From Chelonoidis abingdonii (Eukaryota > Chordata > Testudines > Testudinidae), in assembly GCF_003597395.2 (NCBI RefSeq), contig NC_133777.1, positions 8,985,192-9,049,191 of the forward strand: 64,000 bases of DNA, read 5' to 3'. The position numbers and the translations under genes are program-made. The notes beneath the pieces were generated by a model, which worked only from the letters and a program-made list of their open reading frames with translations, was not told where the DNA came from and searched no databases. This document shows, piece after piece, positions 11,331-26,500 of this stretch. The number at the start of each line of letters is the position of its first letter. Positions within the stretch are counted from its first letter, which is position 1.

Positions 11331-13740
11331 CAGCCTGTGACCACTCTTGCACTGTAACTATAGAGGATGGCCAAAGCTCAGCACCATGACTTGATGCCTT
11401 TGTTTAATGGTTAGTTTAACTGCCGGTGACAACTGCTAGGTATTTCTAGTCAACTGGCAGGATGACGCAGGTGCAAGCAGACACACATGTGCTTGGTTTG
11501 ATTCCCCTGAAGAAAAATCTACTGATTTCCCCATAAATAGCTTAGACACCTGCTCTGTATTACACCCCCGCCCCCCCCCAAAAAGTATATGACCTTCTAA
11601 AATATAGTTAAAATATTACAAAATGAGCTACGTGCACATATAAAATGTATGGCACAAGCAGCTTGTCTCAGTATTTATCATCATGTACTTTACAATCTAG
11701 TCCAAAGATCATAAAACTGGCCAGTGTGTCTCTACTTGATACAGTCATGCCTGTACGTTGCGGCTCTGTGCAATAATGATCATCACGCAGATAAAAGAAA
11801 TCAGTGGCACACGCTATGCTCCCCCTGGACTCAGTGATATGTCACTGAAAGAGGAGACAGGGTACATCTGCAACATCCCATAGCGTTTAAAACCCATGGA
11901 TCAGGCTCCTGAAACTCATGAGAAAGGTTTACAAATCATGAGATTTTTAAAAATATAATAAGATTTGGGTTCTTTTTATTTGCCTTCAGGGATTTTGGGG
12001 TTCAGGTTTTCAGGCTTGTCTCTAGAACCAGGGCTGGAAACGTATATTGTTTGAATTAAAGTTGAGTTTCCTAACTCCAGGAGCTGGGGCTTTATGGAAA
12101 ACACCAACGACCAGGAGACTTGCAAGAGTATGCAATGTGGAGCTGCAATTTACAAGGGGGAAAAAAAAACAACCTACCCCCATTTCAAGTCACCTTAATG
12201 GCTTATGCAGGACTGAAGCAAGCCTTGATTGTGGCACAACCTCTGGGCCTCTCTCTAGGGCAGTTCTAGTTACTGGGATGTTCTTTTATGGGGAAGTGTC
12301 AATGGTGGGACTTGGGCATGTGGTCCCCACATGAGCTCTGTGCTAGCTGAGCTGAAGAAGCTGCTCCATCCTAGTTTCCAGTGACTGTTCTATTCCCCAC
12401 TCCACCTCCTTAACTCCTGACACCGTCCTGGGAACCAGAGTGGAATGGTCACTGAGCACGTGCCCTGCTCTGGGGGGGGGGAGACCGAAGAGGGGAATGG
12501 GAGAGCTAATCCCTTGGGTCTTTCAGGGTGGGTGACTGGTGGAGCAACTGTGTCTCCAAGGGCAGGAATTCCTAGTACAACATCACACTGGGGAAGCTGG
12601 AAAAGGAAGACCTGAACTTTTGAGAAGGCTCAGTCTGCACTACAAACTGCATAACCACCAATCCCTGCCCAGAAGTGATAGCAGTGGTGGAAGCTGCAGT
12701 GTGGAGAGGACACTGGGGTATTTGCCAGCTTGTCACTCACCCCTATTTCAATATTTGCTAGTGTAGACAACACCACTTGCAAACTGTACAAGCCCTGCTA
12801 GTGTAGACAAATCGCTGAGGACAGCAGAGCAGCTGGTCCTAGGTTCCAATCAGCTCACAGGACCCATCTCTTGGGAAGGGGCACACCCCCTCAGTGTTAC
12901 ACTCCCAGGACCACGGTAACAAACACCGGGTAGATCAGTTGTGGTGCCTGCTATTGATAACTCCTTCCCCACTCCTACCCGATCGAGGCCAGCGGTGTTT
13001 TGGCCAGTGATTACAATACAGTGTCTCATTCTAACACAGCATCTTTCTGTCACCGCAGGTCTTTTCCTCTCCTCCTGCCCTCTGTCAAGCTCTTTCTCTC
13101 TCCTGCTTTCTTCCGCTCCTCTAACACTGCCCCCTCCCCTTGCAATGTCTCCCCACTTTCCCTTCATCTTCTCTTTGCATCTCCTTGGCGCGCACACTCA
13201 GTCTTGGGTTTACACCTGCCACGTGTCAGGAACGTGCTGGGGAGCTGTGATAGTTGTGACGCAGCAGGACGGTGCCGGGCAGTGACGTGTACTGCAAAGC
13301 GGCTGCGTGCGGGTCTGAAGACCAAGAGGCTGGACAGTAGGCTGGTGGTGGGATATGCAGAGGTGGTGTAGCCAAGGGGTTAATTTTATCTTCGAGCCGA
13401 AGACCACCACAAACGTCTGACACAAACGCCATCACATTCCCACTAGTCTCAGCACCCTGTCCTTTGTGCACACACGCTCTCTGGGTCAGGGTGGGTGGGG
13501 ACACCCCATACCCTTGTACAAAATCAGGAAACTACACCCCAGGAGTCTCCTCCCCGCTCTACCCTGCGGGGTGAAATGCTAACGCAAGGGGTGCAGTCAA
13601 TGGGCAATCCCCACTGCTCTGTTCCCCAAGGAGCTGGAGCCCCTCTAGTCATGAGAAACGGTTCCATAGTGGTGGCACATATCAGCTGGACTTCCAAATG
13701 CAGAGATTCACCACAATTCACACGCCCTCTCACATTTGTT
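11331..13740. other. 3' flank of SLC29A4; no further gene recognised
   Basis: There is no coding exon that I can support. TTTATT at 11,975-11,980 (AATAAA on the minus strand) is one of several possible poly(A) hexamers downstream of the SLC29A4 stop. A fragment near 12,765-12,815 repeats GCTAGTGTAGACAA twice and may be a MITE remnant. Confidence 0.4.
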
Positions 13741-13746
13741 TTTAAT
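13741..13746 (-). terminator. Candidate proximal poly(A) signal for SLC29A4
   Basis: The plus-strand TTTAAT reads ATTAAA on the minus strand, about 620 bases past the stop codon. ATTAAA is the commonest variant hexamer. I cannot choose between this and more distal AATAAA hexamers without transcript data. Confidence 0.25.
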
Positions 13747-14368
13747 TTGCCACAATAGCCAAGTGTCGATAGGGGATAACACCCCAGCCTAGACCCATAG
13801 CTGGCTGGGAAATCCCTGGGCCAAGCTTATCCCTGGTTTAACACCCTGGACTTCAGTGGTGTTACACCAGGCACGCGCTAGACCCACTGTATCCTCTAAT
13901 GGGTATCCAATGTCTGGAAAGTTCTGCTCCACTAATCCAGAGCCCGCAAGGACCTGTCAGAGGTGGGAGGGAGATGAGGCCAGCCTCAGAGCACTGAGCT
14001 CACCCACAAGAGCAAGCTGAGAGGAGGCTAAGTTGGGAGTGGCTATTTCAGGGCGACACCCACTGTCACCCTCAAACTTCTGTGCCGTTGCTGAAGCCAG
14101 TGACGACTCACTGCAAACACCTCTTGGCCCTGCCTGTAGCCAGCTTGCAGGCCTGAGGATCGGCTCCACCCTTTCAGTCCATCAGGCCAGGGGCCTGGAA
14201 GGGGGATTAATATTTCAGGGATCAGATTGTGGCTAGGGTGAGAACAGAGTAATAAATACAGGACAGATAATTCCCATTCTCCTTGCCTCCCCAGCCCAAC
14301 CCACCTGCCCCCTTCTCCAGTACCCCGTCCCGGCACAGAGCTTCTGTAGCTCCAGCCGCATCGCCCGC

Positions 14369-14511
14369 TCAGTACCCCGCCGTGAAAGAGCTGTTGTAGG
14401 TTTCAGTGTGGAAACAGGTACTGTGAGACGTACTGGTGAGGCTATAGGCAAAGTAGGCCACGGCGGAGCCCAGTGTCAATCCGGTCATATAGGACACAGT
14501 CATGGTGTTAC
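14369..14511 (-). CDS. SLC29A4: SLC29A4 last coding exon (residues 482-528)
   Basis: The exon starts after CTCTGCAG and encodes GNTMTVSYMTGLTLGSAVAY and the following short C-terminal tail. It ends with TGA at 14,369-14,371. The segment forms TM11, whose T.G.....G pattern is typical of ENT proteins. The extracellular tail carries an N-S-S sequon at residue 521, comparable to the N-G-S sequon near the human C-terminus. Confidence 0.96.
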
Positions 14512-17500
14512 CTGCAGAGAAGGGGAAAGGGGAAGAGAAGCCAGGAGGTTAATCCTCATCTGCCAGACACATGCTGACGGCTCAGACCCTAACAGGGCAC
14601 CCAGAGGTGTCTCCACTAATGCTCCTGGGCCCCGCCGGATTTGGGACAGAGGTTCCCTACTCTAGCTCTAATCCATAACATATCCCCCAGAGCAATCCAG
14701 CGCTAGCGCCAGTGGCGATGCTATTGGAGGCCAAAGCAGAGCGAGGGTGCATCCAGTTACTGGTTGTGCCCTGCAGTGTATAGGGGCCCAGCGCTCCGGC
14801 TCCACAGTGGACCCTAAGAGCAGGAATTGGATCAGCATGGGCAGGAGGCAGCCACCAGGAGAGGAACTCTACCAGGGCCAAAATGGTGCCACCCTCCCCA
14901 AAGGGACAGCAGGATCCTCACACCTGCATTGACCTCCTGCCCCTCTCCTGGACTCAGTTCAGCCCAAGAGAGAGCCCCAAGCATAGGTGATCTTAGAAAC
15001 TGGGCTTATGGGGAATGACTCTCATACTGGGCTGGCACCACTGGGTAAGTCACTCTCTGTGCCAGTGCCGTTTGCAGAACGACATGCAGGGCAGCTGGCA
15101 CGTCAGTGCATAGCCAAGCTTTGTATGGCTTCGTGCAGAGGCAGCAGGCTCTGGCCTGAAGCCCTCTGAGCTGGGGGCTCTTGCAGGGATAACAAGGAAC
15201 AGGAGAGGGACCTGACCGCCCATTGAGGCCTGCTTCCCACCCGCATCCATTTAATATTTGGGAGTGATCCAACCTCATCCTCTCTCCCCACCCAGGCACA
15301 AGTGGTCTCTCCCTGCTGCAGTAAGGGTCTCTCCACACTACAGAGAGCTGTGTACATGTAACCTGGATGGGAGCTGGTTCCATGCACACGGCATCTTTCC
15401 CCCCACTGGCTGCCCACACCTACCACATCCCACAGCAATGTCTGCAGCAATGCATTCTGGGTACATCTGGGCAATCTCCTGCGCTGCCTCAACTGCTGCT
15501 TCCAGGTGCACTTGGGGCAATGCAGCTGAAGCAGCATGGGAAATCCCCTCTCATGCACACACGTGGGAAATTGGGGGACTTACTAATTCGGTTATAGAGG
15601 CAGGGCCCAGCCACATGAAATGTAGGTGCCAACCATGTTACAGGGTCATGAACAATGGCAAACCACAGTGCACTATCTGGTTAGGAGCCACCTGCTAGCC
15701 ATGGGGTGTGTGGCCATGTGTTAACCCAGCTAAGAACTCAGCAGCACCTGCAGATGGGCCCGAAGGCAGGAGCAGTGACAAGGGTGTGGCAGTACAGCCT
15801 GGTCCCCTTCTAACCGTGGGAAACACAAATGGAACATGTGATGTTGTGGGTCCAGCCAGCACTGTCCCTGCCTCCCTACACGGCTCCCGTGAGCGGCTGG
15901 CATGTGTCAACACATTATTCCTCCTACCTGCCAGTTCCCGCTGCTCCGGGCTCACTTTCCCAGCAGCTAGGATCATGGGTACGCTGCCGAAGTACCCACT
16001 GGTGATCCCCATGAGGAGGGAGAAGATGCAAGGCCAAGCAGGGTGGCTGAAGGTGGGTTTCCCACTGGGGTACACGCACATTATAAAGAGGGGAATGAAA
16101 ATCACTCGCAGGCAGGAGTAGATGAGAAGGTGGGTCCCTCTCCAGTCATAAGGCAAGGCAGCCAGGATCTAAAACACAGAGGGAAAGTCCCATTGTGTTG
16201 CAAAGTAAAGTGACTTCTGCAGTAAAATCTAGATCCATAAAACGCGGGGCTGTTCAGGAAGCCGGCCTAGACTGAGGGATCATTTCAGAGCAAAAAACAA
16301 ACAGGTCTCTACTGTGGCATCTGAAGGAATCCAAATTTAGCCCATTCTCAGTAACAATCCAACGCCATTTAGACCAGACCCCCAGCCCAAACACACACCA
16401 GCCACATCCTTAATAACACACCAGATCAGCAGACAAGCCGGTTTGAACTGACTGGTTTTCTAATAGCAGAGGAGGGAAGACAAAGTCTGTAAAAACATGC
16501 ACTGCAGGAAGTCATGAGCCACTCCAAGCCCATGGCCTGAACCTGGGCAACTGACTCCCAGTTCTCTTCCACGGCAGGGTAGACTGGCCATCAGACGAGA
16601 CCTACTCCTTAGTAACTGCTCATCTGGCACCTCAATGGCTGCCCACCCTCCCCAAGGAAGCCTGCACAGGAAGTCTAGCCAGGACCCCTCCTACCTTGCC
16701 TACAAAGTCCGAGAGGTTGAAGACAGCCATGATTAAGATGGGGAGCCACTCCCCAAGAGTGCAGTTGCGGATCTCCGACTCCAGCCCAGGAAAGAGGCAC
16801 AGTGTGATGAAGTAGGTCATGGCTATGGAAAGCATGTAGGCCCAGATCACCCTGGAGACAACGTAGCGATGGAGCATCATGTCTGGAGGACACCAAAACA
16901 ACTCGTCAGCTTGTTACTAACCCCATGTTCTTGCCCCTGCAGAGCACGGCAGTGAGTGGTTCACCTTCACCAGCCTTCGCCCGGGTCTAGGGGTGTTCAC
17001 AAAGGTACTGATTAGTTCTGCACGTGAACAGATGCTTTCCCAGCATGAGGCAGAGACATATCAATCCAGAAGACCACACTGGCTTCTGCCCTCAGAACTC
17101 TGACCCCATCTCCCACATTGGAAACCCATTTGTCCGTGCCAGACTTCATTCCCTGACCTGCGGCTGAGGATCAAGACTGGTGTAAACAGTTGCTGTTCAA
17201 ATGACTTCAGCAGAACTCAGGGCTGAATCCAGCAGGCTACCTAAGCAGTCTCTCTGATTTCCATCGGACACTAGGGCTGTATGAATGCTGTCATTCCACA
17301 TGTTGTGTACATGCCACAGCTGCAACTCCAGGGAATAGCTAACTTACACTAGCTGTGACCTCCCTGTCCTCCCCTGCCCCGGTGAGGGCAAACAAGCGAC
17401 AGACTACAGTAGCTGGCAGTGTTATTTTATGTCCAGTGATTGGCAGAAATGTTGCCTCAGATTCCCTGTGATGTGCATCATGGGATACCATGAGATTACC

Positions 17501-20500
17501 TCCCTTTGACCTAAAAGTTTCTCTGCCTCCACAGCGCGATGTGTTGGATAGATTCCACCTCCCACACTAGAGGCAGCTGCATCTCAGAGATGCTGTGTGT
17601 ATCTAGAGCACGAAGCGTTTGGGAGTGGAAAGTCTATCCTAGGGATAGACATCTATGGCTGCCATCACAGTAACCTCTGAGTGCCTTGCACGTACTGATG
17701 AACTACAGGCACGTTTTCACCCCCTTTGTGAAGATGGGAAGCCGAGGCATACAGAGAATAAGTGACTTGCCCAAGGTCACATCAAAATGCTGTAGCAAAG
17801 GAGGAGCTGACCCTAGATGTCCTGAGCCTTTAGCAAAGGAATATCCTTCCTCCCTTAGCTGCACAACAGAAATGCTCAAGTGGACGCGGTACTATAAAAA
17901 AGTGACAGTTCCACTTTAAATGGCAGCCTCTGAAAGCCCTTTAAGTGAGAGTGGGACCAGCTGTCCCTGCCAGCTGGAGCAAAAGACAAGCTGCTTGTCA
18001 CAGTGAGTGTCGGGGAGGGTCTGGACAGCCCGGCTAGCGGGTCCCTGCAGCTGGACACTGGTGTCCTACCTCGGAAGCTGGGCCAGCTCCTTTTGATTCT
18101 TGGCCGAGGGACATCAAACCTCACGTAGGTGCCGCTGCCAGCCAGCTCAGCTTCATGCCCCAGGCTGCCCGGAGGGGAGCCCACCTGCCCACAAGGCCGA
18201 TTTTCCTGGGGAAAGCACAAGAGGGATCTGGGTAGCGTTGAGCCAGGGGGATATTTTGCAAAGAAAAGCTCAGTGGGAGGAGGGGGAAAGACTCCGGGAA
18301 CTTATCCAGCTTGATGTAAGACCATCCTGCTGTCACTAGCAAAGCCAGAATGGATGAGGTCAGTGGCTCTAATACACTCCACCCAGGAAGGGCAGAGGGA
18401 AATATGGGTTAGACTGAGCATTCAGTTTATGTGCCATGCTAGGACACCCACCTTTATTGTACAGCTTTATATACAACATTTCAGCGTCTCTCTGCACCTC
18501 TGCACCAGTAGAGGGCGCCACATACCTCCTAAAAGAGGGGCGCTCACGTTTTACCATAGTGTGCACAATAACAGAAAGCAGGTTGTCTTGTAGGCCCATC
18601 TCCTCTTCCATTCCGGGCTGCACAGCCCACCTCCCCTCCCATGCCCAATCGTGTACCGTCCCTGTGGCAACCTCAGCAACTGTTTGCACAGGACAGTAAT
18701 GGTAGGAAAATCTTAAATGTCTTTTTAATGTCTTAATGTCACAGCTACAAGCAAAGAGCAGGGGCCAGCGTGCAGAGATCAGGCAGCTTACCAGAAAGGG
18801 TGGCACCCCCGGTCCTACAGCCAACTGAGATGCAGGCCAATGATCACACTCATTCATGAACATCGTCTGTGACGGGCTGGAGCGCTGCACTTCTAGCCTA
18901 CCCACTCTGCCTGCGAAGCTGAAGGAGCCCTGCTAATGCCCTTCGGCAGGGACTTGTGTGGCAGACACACCGTGATGAGAAGCAAAGCATGGTTCTCATG
19001 CCAAACAACTGACACCACGGGTTGGAGCTGCTCCCTTGGGCCCAGCTTGCTGCTTTCCTGGGTCTGAGGGCAGATGCTGTGCTCCGAGTTCTAACCCAGC
19101 GCTGGATTCTGCATCAAAAGGCCACCTGGACCAAACCAGCATATGTTTGTACCCCTTTGTCAAGCCTTCCCTAGGGGATAGCTTCCCCAGCACAGCAGCT
19201 TCAGGCCAGTAGCAGGAGGCCCAGGTCAGAGGCAGCAGGACTCCAGCGAGATCTAAAAGCCCTGGCACACCCGCCTACATAGCACAGAAAGAGAGACTTA
19301 CGAATCTGACGTCCTCTGCAGTGACGTCGTGGTGAACCCTGTATCCGGTGTCGTGGTCTGGGACCCCTTTGCCCGCAGGAGCGCCCTCCCGGGAGCAGGC
19401 GATGTAGTATCGGACGAAATGGGTGCGCTTCACCAGCAGGTGGAGAATGAAGCACATGAGCTCGATGCCGATGGAGATGAAGAAGAAGATGATGGTGTTC
19501 TCCTTCTCATCCGACAGGAGGAGTTTGGTGAAAATGCGGCTGAGGGAGATGATCACCCCTGCAGTGCCTGAGCGGAAGAGAGCACAAGCAGGCCTGTTGG
19601 CACAGGGGGTTCAGGAACAGCGCGCAGCTTAATGGCTAGGGCTGCAGAGCCATGCTGGAGCAGGTCTGAAACCCACTGACAAGGACAGAACCCAAGATGT
19701 GACTCGGTGGCCAGGCCGGGCCTGTCTTGGCCTGGCCCCAGAGAGGGGCACTAACGCATGGTGAGTGGGCTGGTATGGGCTGGATGGAATGAGAACTGAG
19801 AACTGATGTGAGCCAGCGGCTACTCTGTGTGCCGAGATGATTCCTGTCAGTAAAGCTGATTCCCCCAGCAACACAGGAGAACAGGCACCTGGTCCCGGCC
19901 TTGTGTGCTTTGGAGTTAGCTGCAGTGGGGGAAAGTGAGTGGAGAGGCCAGTGGCGCAGCACTTGTCCCTCACTGCAGGTATCTGCCTGACAAAGGGGTG
20001 AGGCACAGGAACTGTCTGTTCTCTCTCCCTGCTGGGAGACGGCTCATCTACTGCTGGAGGAAATACAGGGGAATCGGCTTACACCACACAGACCTGGCGC
20101 TGCCCCGTCAGCAGGCAGTCCCTGGCAATGCTTGTGCGTTAGCAGCAGCCGCACACATGCATGCTGCCCTCTGCCAGTCAGCTTATTTCCCCAAGGAACC
20201 CAGGAGCTAGCAATAGGTAGAGGGACAACGCCAGAGTTTTCATGCCACTCCTTGTAAGCGGAAGGGACAGGCCAACCACACTGAGTGCTGTTCATTACCC
20301 CAGCCCATGGGAGAGGGAAGCCTTTCTTTCTGGCCCATATGCCCACTGTAATTACAGTTTTTCTCTGTCTGGCATAGGGCCAGCTGGCCACTGATGAAAA
20401 CACCAACCAAAGACCAACGAATTTCCCCATCAGTCAAAATATCAGTGAGAGCCCCCCAGCTGTCATCAGTTAGCGCATCTGCCAGTGGTAGGTGGTGAGT

Positions 20501-23500
20501 GTGCCCATCACCTGCTAGCATGTGCCAAGGCCAACGGGTCTGAGCACAGCAGGATGTCAAATCCATCTCCCGGCCAATGGCTGTTGACTTTACCAGGAAA
20601 AGACTAACGTCTGTTCTGGACAGCAGCACCCAAGGAGTGAGCAGCACGCTGGTCAGTTTCCAACGAGCCATCTCAGAAAGCAGGGGTGGAGACTGGGCGA
20701 TTGCTGGGCTGGCCGGGCCAACATACGCTGGCAATGGAAGATGGAGGGGTCTTCTAAAGAAGACTCAGCTAATAATGAATGAAAGCCTTTGCTATGTACA
20801 TTGGAAGATGGGCTGCAATCTAACTGGGACGGAGGTCACCCCTACCCATACCCCTGCTCAAGGCAGAGACTCCATCCTCTGTTCTACTCGCTGTAAAATG
20901 CCATGGGACGTGAGTGTGCTGTCTGCATGCTGCTCATGCTGTCCTACCCTCTACAGAGCCAGAGAGACAGCTGTAGAAACATGGTGGGTACATCTACACT
21001 GCAACAGTGACTGCAGCACGTGGAGACATACCCGAGCTAGCTACCAACCACAACGAAGCACAGGGGCTAGTCACCCGAGTAAGCGCCCCGGGTCCCAGGT
21101 GGGCTTGTACAGGCTGCACTGAAGTCCAGGCCGCCACAGCTTCACAGCTATGAGCACTCGGGTGAGCTAGACTCCAGCTAGCTCAGGTATGTCTACATAC
21201 GCTGCAATCACACCTCTGACCTCAGCACAGCCGTACCCTGTGTATGCGACTTTGCTCTGGGCGTAACGGTACCAGATTGCTCAAGGAGGACTCCGCCTAG
21301 ACCTCTTAGCGTGGAGAAGTCACATCTCTCAGCAGCATCTTCCCCAAGAACCTGACATTATGGTGGATGGAACATCCAACCCACCTCTGCCTAGGTCTAC
21401 CCTGGCAGTTAGAGATGCTCCCAGCATGGGAAGCAGCAGCACGGGGTAACCACCCCAAGCACAAACTGCCTGAACCCTGTCGGTATGTACTCAAGGCGGC
21501 CAGCCCATAACACTGATCATGGCTGCCCGTGCTGCCATGGCTAGCACAGTAGCTTGACAAGAGCTAGCATGAGATGCCTGCATGAGCTGGGAATCATATC
21601 TGAGCTCCAAGCATAGACGTCGTCTCTGTGTCAAGCCGGAGGTCTTTATTACATGTGCCAACTAATAATTACATCTAGGAGAATGGGCCGACTAAGGACA
21701 CACTGGCCAAGGTGCCAACCAGCAGCTGGCTAATGAGCCTATTATCTAATCAGAATTGCGAGTAGCTCTGCCAGCTAGCAGGCTTTAAGAATCCTGGGTT
21801 AGGAGGATACTCACTCTCGCCAGTCATCACCCCCTGGGTGTACCGCTTGGGCAACATCCCGGTGTAGCCGTAGAAACTGGATTGCTGCACTTAAAGAGAG
21901 AGGCACACCGAAAAAAGAGAGGAGAAGAGGTATTATTCCCTATCCACAATTCGGGGGGGGGGGTCTAACCCAAATATATTGCTGGGAGTCCTACCGAGGT
22001 CCCTGGAGCTGCTGAAGCAGGAGAGGTTGGTGCAGTTTCCTACCTACAGTTCTGATTCAAGAAAGCACATGCTTAACTTTAAGTTCATTGTAGCTGGAGA
22101 AGGACTCAAGCAGGTCTAAGCGCTTCCATGAATCAGAACTGCCTTCTTCACCCTTGCCAACGCTATAAGAAAACAATACTGTGGAAAGGCACCAGCTTTC
22201 GGTCTTGGATACCTCCGGCACATGAGAGCCCTAGCTACTAAAAGCAAAACTGTAACAGGGTGTTGGTGGTGGTGTGTGCGGAGGGGAAGGGGGGTGCAGA
22301 TTGAATCCGGTTGTTTACAGATGTGAAGCATCGTGTGAACGACTCGTGTTCCAGAGTGTTAAACACCATCATAAAGAAAATCATAAAAAGGCTGTAAACA
22401 CACCTGGGCTAGCTGGTGCTAATTAGCTGCAGAAGGCTGGGTTTTCACGGGATGAAATATGGTTGGCAAATAAAGGTCACCCACCTGGGGATTGCCCTGG
22501 GATTAACAAATCCTGCTGCCCAGCAGCTGCACAGTGCCCTGGAATTTCATTATTCCAAAGCGTTCAGCCCCATGGGAAAAGGCTTTGGTTAGCGCAGTAA
22601 CAACTGGACTTGATGGCTTTTGGGTTACTAACATTTTCAAAACGAACCAGAAACTCAGTAGCTGGAACAGCAAACAGTGATTCAAAAATCATAAATGTGT
22701 CTCCTTAGCTCAAAAATGGGCACTTCACAGAGCCCAAAATGGGAGGGGGAACCTCCCCACATACACTTTTTCCACCAAACAAGAGGTCAGCTTCAATTCA
22801 CGTTCTTTTCTATCTAATCTATCTGCCTGGTACTCGTATGCCCCACCCAGTCAGCACTTCCCAACAGAACTAAGAGGCCAGCTGGCAAAGCAAGGAGCAG
22901 CCGTGGCTATGCTGATTTACCCCAGCTTGGGATCTGGCCCCACTGACTGCAATTGACGTGATGATGCTAGGGATGCATGTTTGATTGAGGATGGGTTGGG
23001 TGGGTACGGAGTTTGGTATTTGGGGGTTCCAGGAGAAGCTGAAAGCCCCCCAGACCATCTGGCAACACTTTATGCAAATAGGGGAATATTATGCAAATAT
23101 TTTCCATTTTATGCAGATCAGACATCTGGTTTTTGCTGGCAGGTGTGCATGCTGTTTCATGTGCTATGGGGTACAGGGTGTTCCCGGGATCTGAGAAGAG
23201 CAGATGTAAGTGACTGAACAAATCTACTTCAGAAGAAGAGTGGGGACATCGTCCAGGGAGCAGGGATCTGGAGTTTCAGGCAGCAGCAGGTAGCCCATTA
23301 GGGGCTGCAAACCGTTCAGTTATATGGACCCAACAGAAATGTCAGAAGGTTTGTTCCTGCTTTTCCTTGCAAGGAAATAGGATCTTTGAGGGGAGGGGCA
23401 GTTTCCCCCTTCCAGATACTCCCCTCTCTATTTTCAAGCAGGCCTTGTACCCTGAAACAAGACTCTGCTCTCCACAAAACCACCTGGCCTGTCCTCCTTG

Positions 23501-26500
23501 TGCCAGTCTTCACATACCTGTGCAGCCGAAGGCCACGACCCCTACGGCTATCAGGTTAATAGCATACGCTTGCCTGTGGGTGAAGAGCTCCAACCAGACA
23601 TCGCAGATACTGACGAAGAGAAGGGGACCCAGAGCGAACAGGTATCCTGCAGTGAACAAGATGGAGACGGGAGTCAGGGGGCAGAGAGCAGAGCTAGAAG
23701 CCAGACTTTGGACTGACTCAGGACAGCAACGTGATGAGTTCGGCAGCCTGTGGAATCCCAATGAAACCCCAATGGGCCAAGCACCAGAGCCACTAGAACA
23801 GCGTGGAGGGAGAGTGCGTCCCTGCCCTGAGGCGGAGATGGACTTACAGAGCAGATGAACAAGGGGCCAGAGAAACCCCCCATTTCTTTCCATCTATGCC
23901 AAGATGGCTTTAGTTATTTAACTGCTTATGGGGCGGAATGGAAGCCTAGGTATCGACATGTGGGTTCCTCATCATGTTTGAACTTCTAGGCAGCCAGATG
24001 TTTGGGTGTCCAAATGTCTGCCTGATCATATGTCTGGTGTTCAGCTAATGGTGTGTCTGATTGACTGCGTGGCTGGAAGTTTGGGTGTTTACACAGGATG
24101 CTGGGCTAAATCTAAGTGACTGGGTGGCCTGAGGCTTGGGTGAATGGAATATGCTGATACTGCTTTGTACATGACCAGCCCGGATTTCCCAACCCCCTTT
24201 CCCCTGGAAACTGAACAGAAGGAATCTGCACACATAACACGCATCTCATCCTCACTGCTGGGAGATCAGGCAGGGAGCAGAAGTGACACTCTGGTACCCT
24301 GAAGGGGCCAAGGATGGGCAATGATATCTCAGTACTTGCAGCCTTTTTCCAGGTCAGTTGGTGGAGAGGTACTGGAGACGCGCTGGAGACGGGAGTAGAC
24401 TCCACCCTTCTGGCAAATGCTAGTCTGACTGCTTGCACCAATGAGATGGGAAAATAGCCACGGAAATATGGTAGCCCCAGAATGTGAGGGTAGGCTTGGG
24501 TCCTGTCTGGAACCCTGGGGCAGGGGAAGGAAATGGAGAGACCTACCCACAGAGATCCTGGTATGCAGACTCAGCAGCTCCACCAGGGCGTTGTTCAAGA
24601 TGACGGCTACCAAGGCTACCAGGATGTAGGTGAGGCTCATATCAAACACAATGGAGGTCCCTGCAGAGCAACAGAAGAGGTGAGGGTGGTCAGCAACGCT
24701 CCAAGAGCAGTGTTGGACTGAGGGCAATGATTTCAGCAGGGAGAGCTTTCAAGCTACTGCTGATCACGGGTCTGTGTTGGCAACTTGTGAACAGAATTTG
24801 GGGTCTGGTGGCTGTTCTGTATTTCCCCCAGCCCACCTGTCTGGTGTATCTGAGGGCTGAACCGGGCTCAGTGTTTATTGTGCCATTGTTTGGGTAACTC
24901 AGCTGTGGCCTCAAAGAACAATTTCAGGGTTGCATCGTCTAGGGATATCTAGGAAGGGGAAACATTTTCCAGATTGTGGAAATAGGCAGCCAGGGCTGTC
25001 TGAAATAGAAGGCTGTGGAATGACAGAGAGTGGGGTGAGGGTCTGGGGAGATACCCCATGGACAACACAGGAGATGCCCATAGGGCAGCTGCACATTTTT
25101 TATAGCTCCACTTTGCACTCAGGATACAAACACCACTGGGTGATACTGCTCTCATTAACTGGGCTACATTTGTGAGTTCAGGCTGGTAGATATCCAGCAC
25201 CTGTAAATATTTGCATCCAGAAGAACTGGGAGACCAGGACAAGTCCTATTTCAAAACCAGACCCCCACCAAACACACACACACTCACTTTGGCAGCCCCT
25301 GTCTTTTCAACATCCTAGCACCAGCATCTAGGATCTCCTGTCACTAAATCTGACTGTGTTTGCTATTGGCATTTCACATCAGGAATCCTGATTGCTGGCT
25401 TTCAAAGGTTAAATGCAAACTGGAAATCAGCGGCCTGTCCGGGCTGATTCCCCTCTGCCTGTCAGACTAGCATTCCTGCTAATGAGGATTCGGATGTGAC
25501 AGCTTCCATGTCATGTCCTGGCTCAGTGTGAATGAAATCCAGGGAGCAGAGCCTGGGACATGCCAAACCACCATCGCTGGGAAGAACCCACCTGGATATT
25601 TGTGATGTAAATAGTCCACATCTGTGATAAAGCTGTTGTACGGCAGGAGAAATCCAACCCCTGCTAGCAGCATGGCAAAGTAAATCCCATGGTATCGATC
25701 CTGGGGCTCAGGCTCTTCCGAGGCTACACGCCAAAATAAGACAGAACAGGTGACAGTTATGCTGATGGACCGCTTCGAGCTGAACACAGAGTCCTACAGC
25801 CAGCCTGGGAAATATATCGAGAGGCAACGGATTTATTGTTCACTGAGATGAAGTACAGAACACTCCCAAAAGACAGGTGCTGTCTGTGTCTTGCAGCTTC
25901 AGTAAGAATCCCCATTATATTTATTCCAACTCTCTTCTCTCCCATGAGATGCTGCAGTGCCATTATTCTATGCGATCACCCGCACAGCAATAACCCGACT
26001 AGATCAGTGGCCCAGCTCCTCTGGATCCTGTCTCTAACAATAGCCAGCCAACGGTACTACACTCATACGTATGGATCTGTGAACACGTGCCTCTGTTCAC
26101 CTACCTCTAGTTCCCAGCCTTCCACACCGGGAGAAAAGAGTGAGGTTTTCCTATCACAGAATTAAATGGTCCCTGTACTAGGAGAAGTTATTTATCTCCG
26201 CAGCCACACATATTTCCACAGAATCACTGACCCCAGCCCAGTCACACTTCTGCACACCAACCTCCCTGAAAAGGGCAAAGCAGAGATGCCTGCTTGTTAC
26301 CTCAGGTGGGCTTGCAAGGGAACATCTGGGGGCCCCAAAAGAGCAACAGCTGTATTAAATCTCAGCCCTTCCCAAAGGGCCAGCTAATGGCCCAGGAGCG
26401 AGTGCTCCACAAGACCATGTGGGAAAGCAGCTCTCAAGCCCTAACTCCTCATTACAGGGTCGGAGAGATCCAAGACGGATTATACAGCCTTTCTATTACA

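Noticed and set aside
14241..14260. AATAAA near 14,250 as the SLC29A4 poly(A) signal
   Set aside because: The hexamer is on the plus strand, whereas SLC29A4 is on the minus strand.
19329..19571. Plus-strand open frame rich in Glu/Asp opposite an SLC29A4 exon
   Set aside because: It is the antisense shadow of the TM5-TM6 exon. The minus-strand frame is conserved and splice-bounded.
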